NCBI GenBank assembly: GCA_903896585.1 | Contig: CAITYI010000310.1 | Span: 1 to 12,431, forward strand | Source: an uncultured bacterium | GTDB lineage: Bacteria > Actinomycetota > Actinomycetes > S36-B12 | Reading direction: 5' to 3' | DNA length: 12,431 bases | Shown: positions 11,264 through 12,431 of the stretch, piece by piece | Layout: the number at the start of each line of letters is the position of its first letter | How positions within the stretch are numbered: position 1 is the first letter of the stretch | The notes under the pieces: model-generated | The model's input: only the letters and a program-made list of their open reading frames with translations | Databases searched by the model: none | Told to the model about the DNA's origin: nothing | Translations under genes and position numbers: made by a program

Positions 11264-12431
11264 ATGAGCAGATTCGCTATCCGGCGACCCGTCCTGGCTC
11301 TGGTCGTGTGGTTCGCAGTCGTTGTCGGCCTTGGGGTCTTTGCCGGGGCGCTGAATTCAACCTTTAATGACAGTTTTTCTCTGCCAGGAGCACAGTCCAC
11401 CAAGGCACAAGAACTTTTGGGAAGATTGAATAAGGGCAAGGAAAGTCCCGCGACCATCAAAGTGGTGTGGTCACCGGAAAAGGGATCAATTGATGCAGAG
11501 ACAACCCAGAAAGCGGTTACTCCGTTACTGAAGGAAATAGCCAGCCTTAGCTATGTAACCTGCGTACAGAATCCATACGGGGACAACCTAGGCACTTCCT
11601 GTGCCACTACGACCAACATCTCGGTGGAAAAAGCACTTATGCACGCGATCCACCGGGAGCTGCGCAAAGCAACAGGACTCACCAACAGCGAAATAGCGGA
11701 ATCTGCCCGAATACTTGCTCAACTTGCTCCACTCGCAAAAGCCAATGGTGGTGATCTCGCTGCGATTGCGCGGGCGCTTCCTGCCATTGCGAAATTGTCA
11801 CTGCTACCCCCAGATCTGCTTGCGGGGTTAAGAACCGTTGATCAAGCCTTCGCTTCTGCAAGCACCGGCCTTAGTCGCACGCAACTCGAGGAAGTAGATA
11901 AAGCGCTTGGAGGCATTCAGAAATTCGCTTCCTTGCCTAGTGACCTGCGAAAAGAACTGGCTAAGGCATCACCCCAAGAGCTCGCCGCAGTTGCGCGAGC
12001 ACTGCCAAGTGCTGTGAAAGAAATCAATCAGGTTGAGAAAGACTTTAACAACGAAGTAAGTGTTTTATCAGCTGCCGCAAAAGCCACCGATACTGCAATC
12101 AGTCCCATCTCCAAGAAAGGGGATGTTGCGTTCGCAACCGTGACCCTTGGTGGAACAACTCTGACTGCAGCCCAAGCGAATGAATTGAGTGAAACCATTC
12201 AAAACGCAAATACGGGTGGCTTAGCCGTTGGGGCTAGTGGCTCAGTACTCGAGGGCGCTGGCGCCGGAGGTGACAACAGTGAAGCAATTGGCCTACTCGC
12301 CGCTGTCATCATTTTGTTGATTGCATTTGGTTCACTTATCGCTGCAGGCCTGCCCATTGTTGTAGCTGTAACGGGGCTTGTTGGCGGTCAACTGCTGGTT
12401 GTGGTGGTGGCCAAGTTCACCACGGTTGCCA
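11264..12431 (+). CDS. MMPL/RND-family membrane transporter with enlarged first extracytoplasmic loop (3' partial)
   Basis: The frame runs open to the right edge, giving the first 389 residues. A short arginine-containing leader (MSRFAIRRP) precedes membrane segment 1 (about 9-30). Then comes FNDSFSLPGAQSTKAQELL, the usual start of the MMPL extracytoplasmic domain, and the loop ends with SKKGDVAFATVTL and ASGSVLEGAG before segment 2 (about 342-363) and segment 3 (from about 365). MMPL proteins use proton flux to move lipids or other hydrophobic cargo to the outer cell envelope. The loop is about 310 residues, against roughly 140-190 in familiar members; the excess lies between NPYGD (103-107) and ISPISKK (279-285) and is Ala/Leu-rich and repeated. 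Two cysteines flank its start (C100, C113). Substrate is unknown. Confidence 0.88.
   Translation, partial: MSRFAIRRPVLALVVWFAVVVGLGVFAGALNSTFNDSFSLPGAQSTKAQELLGRLNKGKESPATIKVVWSPEKGSIDAETTQKAVTPLLKEIASLSYVTCVQNPYGDNLGTSCATTTNISVEKALMHAIHRELRKATGLTNSEIAESARILAQLAPLAKANGGDLAAIARALPAIAKLSLLPPDLLAGLRTVDQAFASASTGLSRTQLEEVDKALGGIQKFASLPSDLRKELAKASPQELAAVARALPSAVKEINQVEKDFNNEVSVLSAAAKATDTAISPISKKGDVAFATVTLGGTTLTAAQANELSETIQNANTGGLAVGASGSVLEGAGAGGDNSEAIGLLAAVIILLIAFGSLIAAGLPIVVAVTGLVGGQLLVVVVAKFTTVA
11681..12031 (+). repeat. Coding repeats: about four helical units within the MMPL insertion
   Basis: Residues 140-256 of the MMPL protein contain related units starting near 140, 161, 204 and 235. The clearest pair is IARALPAIAKLSLLPPDLLAGL (168-189, given here as key residues A-L-P-A-I-K, L-P-x-D-L) and the segment at 211-232 (A-L-G-G-I-K, L-P-x-D-L), offset by 43 residues; a third copy begins VARALPSAVKEI at 243. 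DNA identity between units is low, so the duplication is old. The composition predicts amphipathic helices. Confidence 0.6.

Noticed and set aside
11188..11460. Minus-strand frame of 90 codons opposite the MMPL 5' end
   Set aside because: It covers the divergent promoter gap and the well-supported MMPL membrane segment 1 on the other strand, and its product is unrecognisable.

Overview
This looks like a stretch of a small, tightly packed actinobacterial chromosome, most likely from a planktonic (freshwater-type) lineage. The reasons are a heliorhodopsin very close to the actinobacterial 48C12 type, gaps between genes that never reach 80 bases, many genes without a Shine-Dalgarno sequence, and an actinobacterial-style MMPL protein. 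Base composition looks roughly balanced by eye (not counted). I saw no rRNA, tRNA, CRISPR array, insertion sequence or attachment site, and no gene-free stretch longer than about 80 bases.

Layout. (1) 1-2039, plus strand: the 3' part of an HAD-type hydrolase, a LysE-type exporter overlapping it by four bases, and an aldo/keto reductase. (2) 2082-2648, minus strand: a secreted M23 peptidase, divergent from (3) 2726-4768, plus strand: a NeuB-type nonulosonic (sialic-like) acid synthase directly abutting a GT4 glycosyltransferase. (4) 4765-5904, minus strand: a second GT4 glycosyltransferase whose stop codon interlocks with the first in a shared CTAG. (5) 5981-8022, plus strand: an AI-2E-family membrane protein, a heliorhodopsin and a 39-residue predicted membrane peptide. 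(6) 8041-11197, minus strand: an acyl-CoA dehydrogenase, an APH-fold kinase and a SAM methyltransferase. (7) 11264 to the window end, plus strand: the start of an MMPL/RND transporter with a large repeat-containing insertion.

How the genes may work together. The NeuB-like enzyme, the two glycosyltransferases and perhaps the reductase and methyltransferase suggest surface glycan synthesis with a nonulosonic acid. The dehydrogenase/kinase pair is the split form of the ACAD10/ACAD11 fusion, which fits catabolism of 4-hydroxyacyl-CoAs. The heliorhodopsin is a light sensor of unsettled function, here probably co-transcribed with a transporter-like protein and a novel small peptide.

A window-wide signal decides several starts. 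Seven genes (aldo/keto reductase, M23, NeuB, minus-strand GT4, AI-2E, methyltransferase, MMPL) have a TANNNT hexamer ending exactly six bases before the start codon, the signature of a -10 box driving a leaderless mRNA. Genes inside apparent operons lack it and either overlap or abut the preceding gene or carry a Shine-Dalgarno. The acyl-CoA dehydrogenase is the only likely first gene without a full match.
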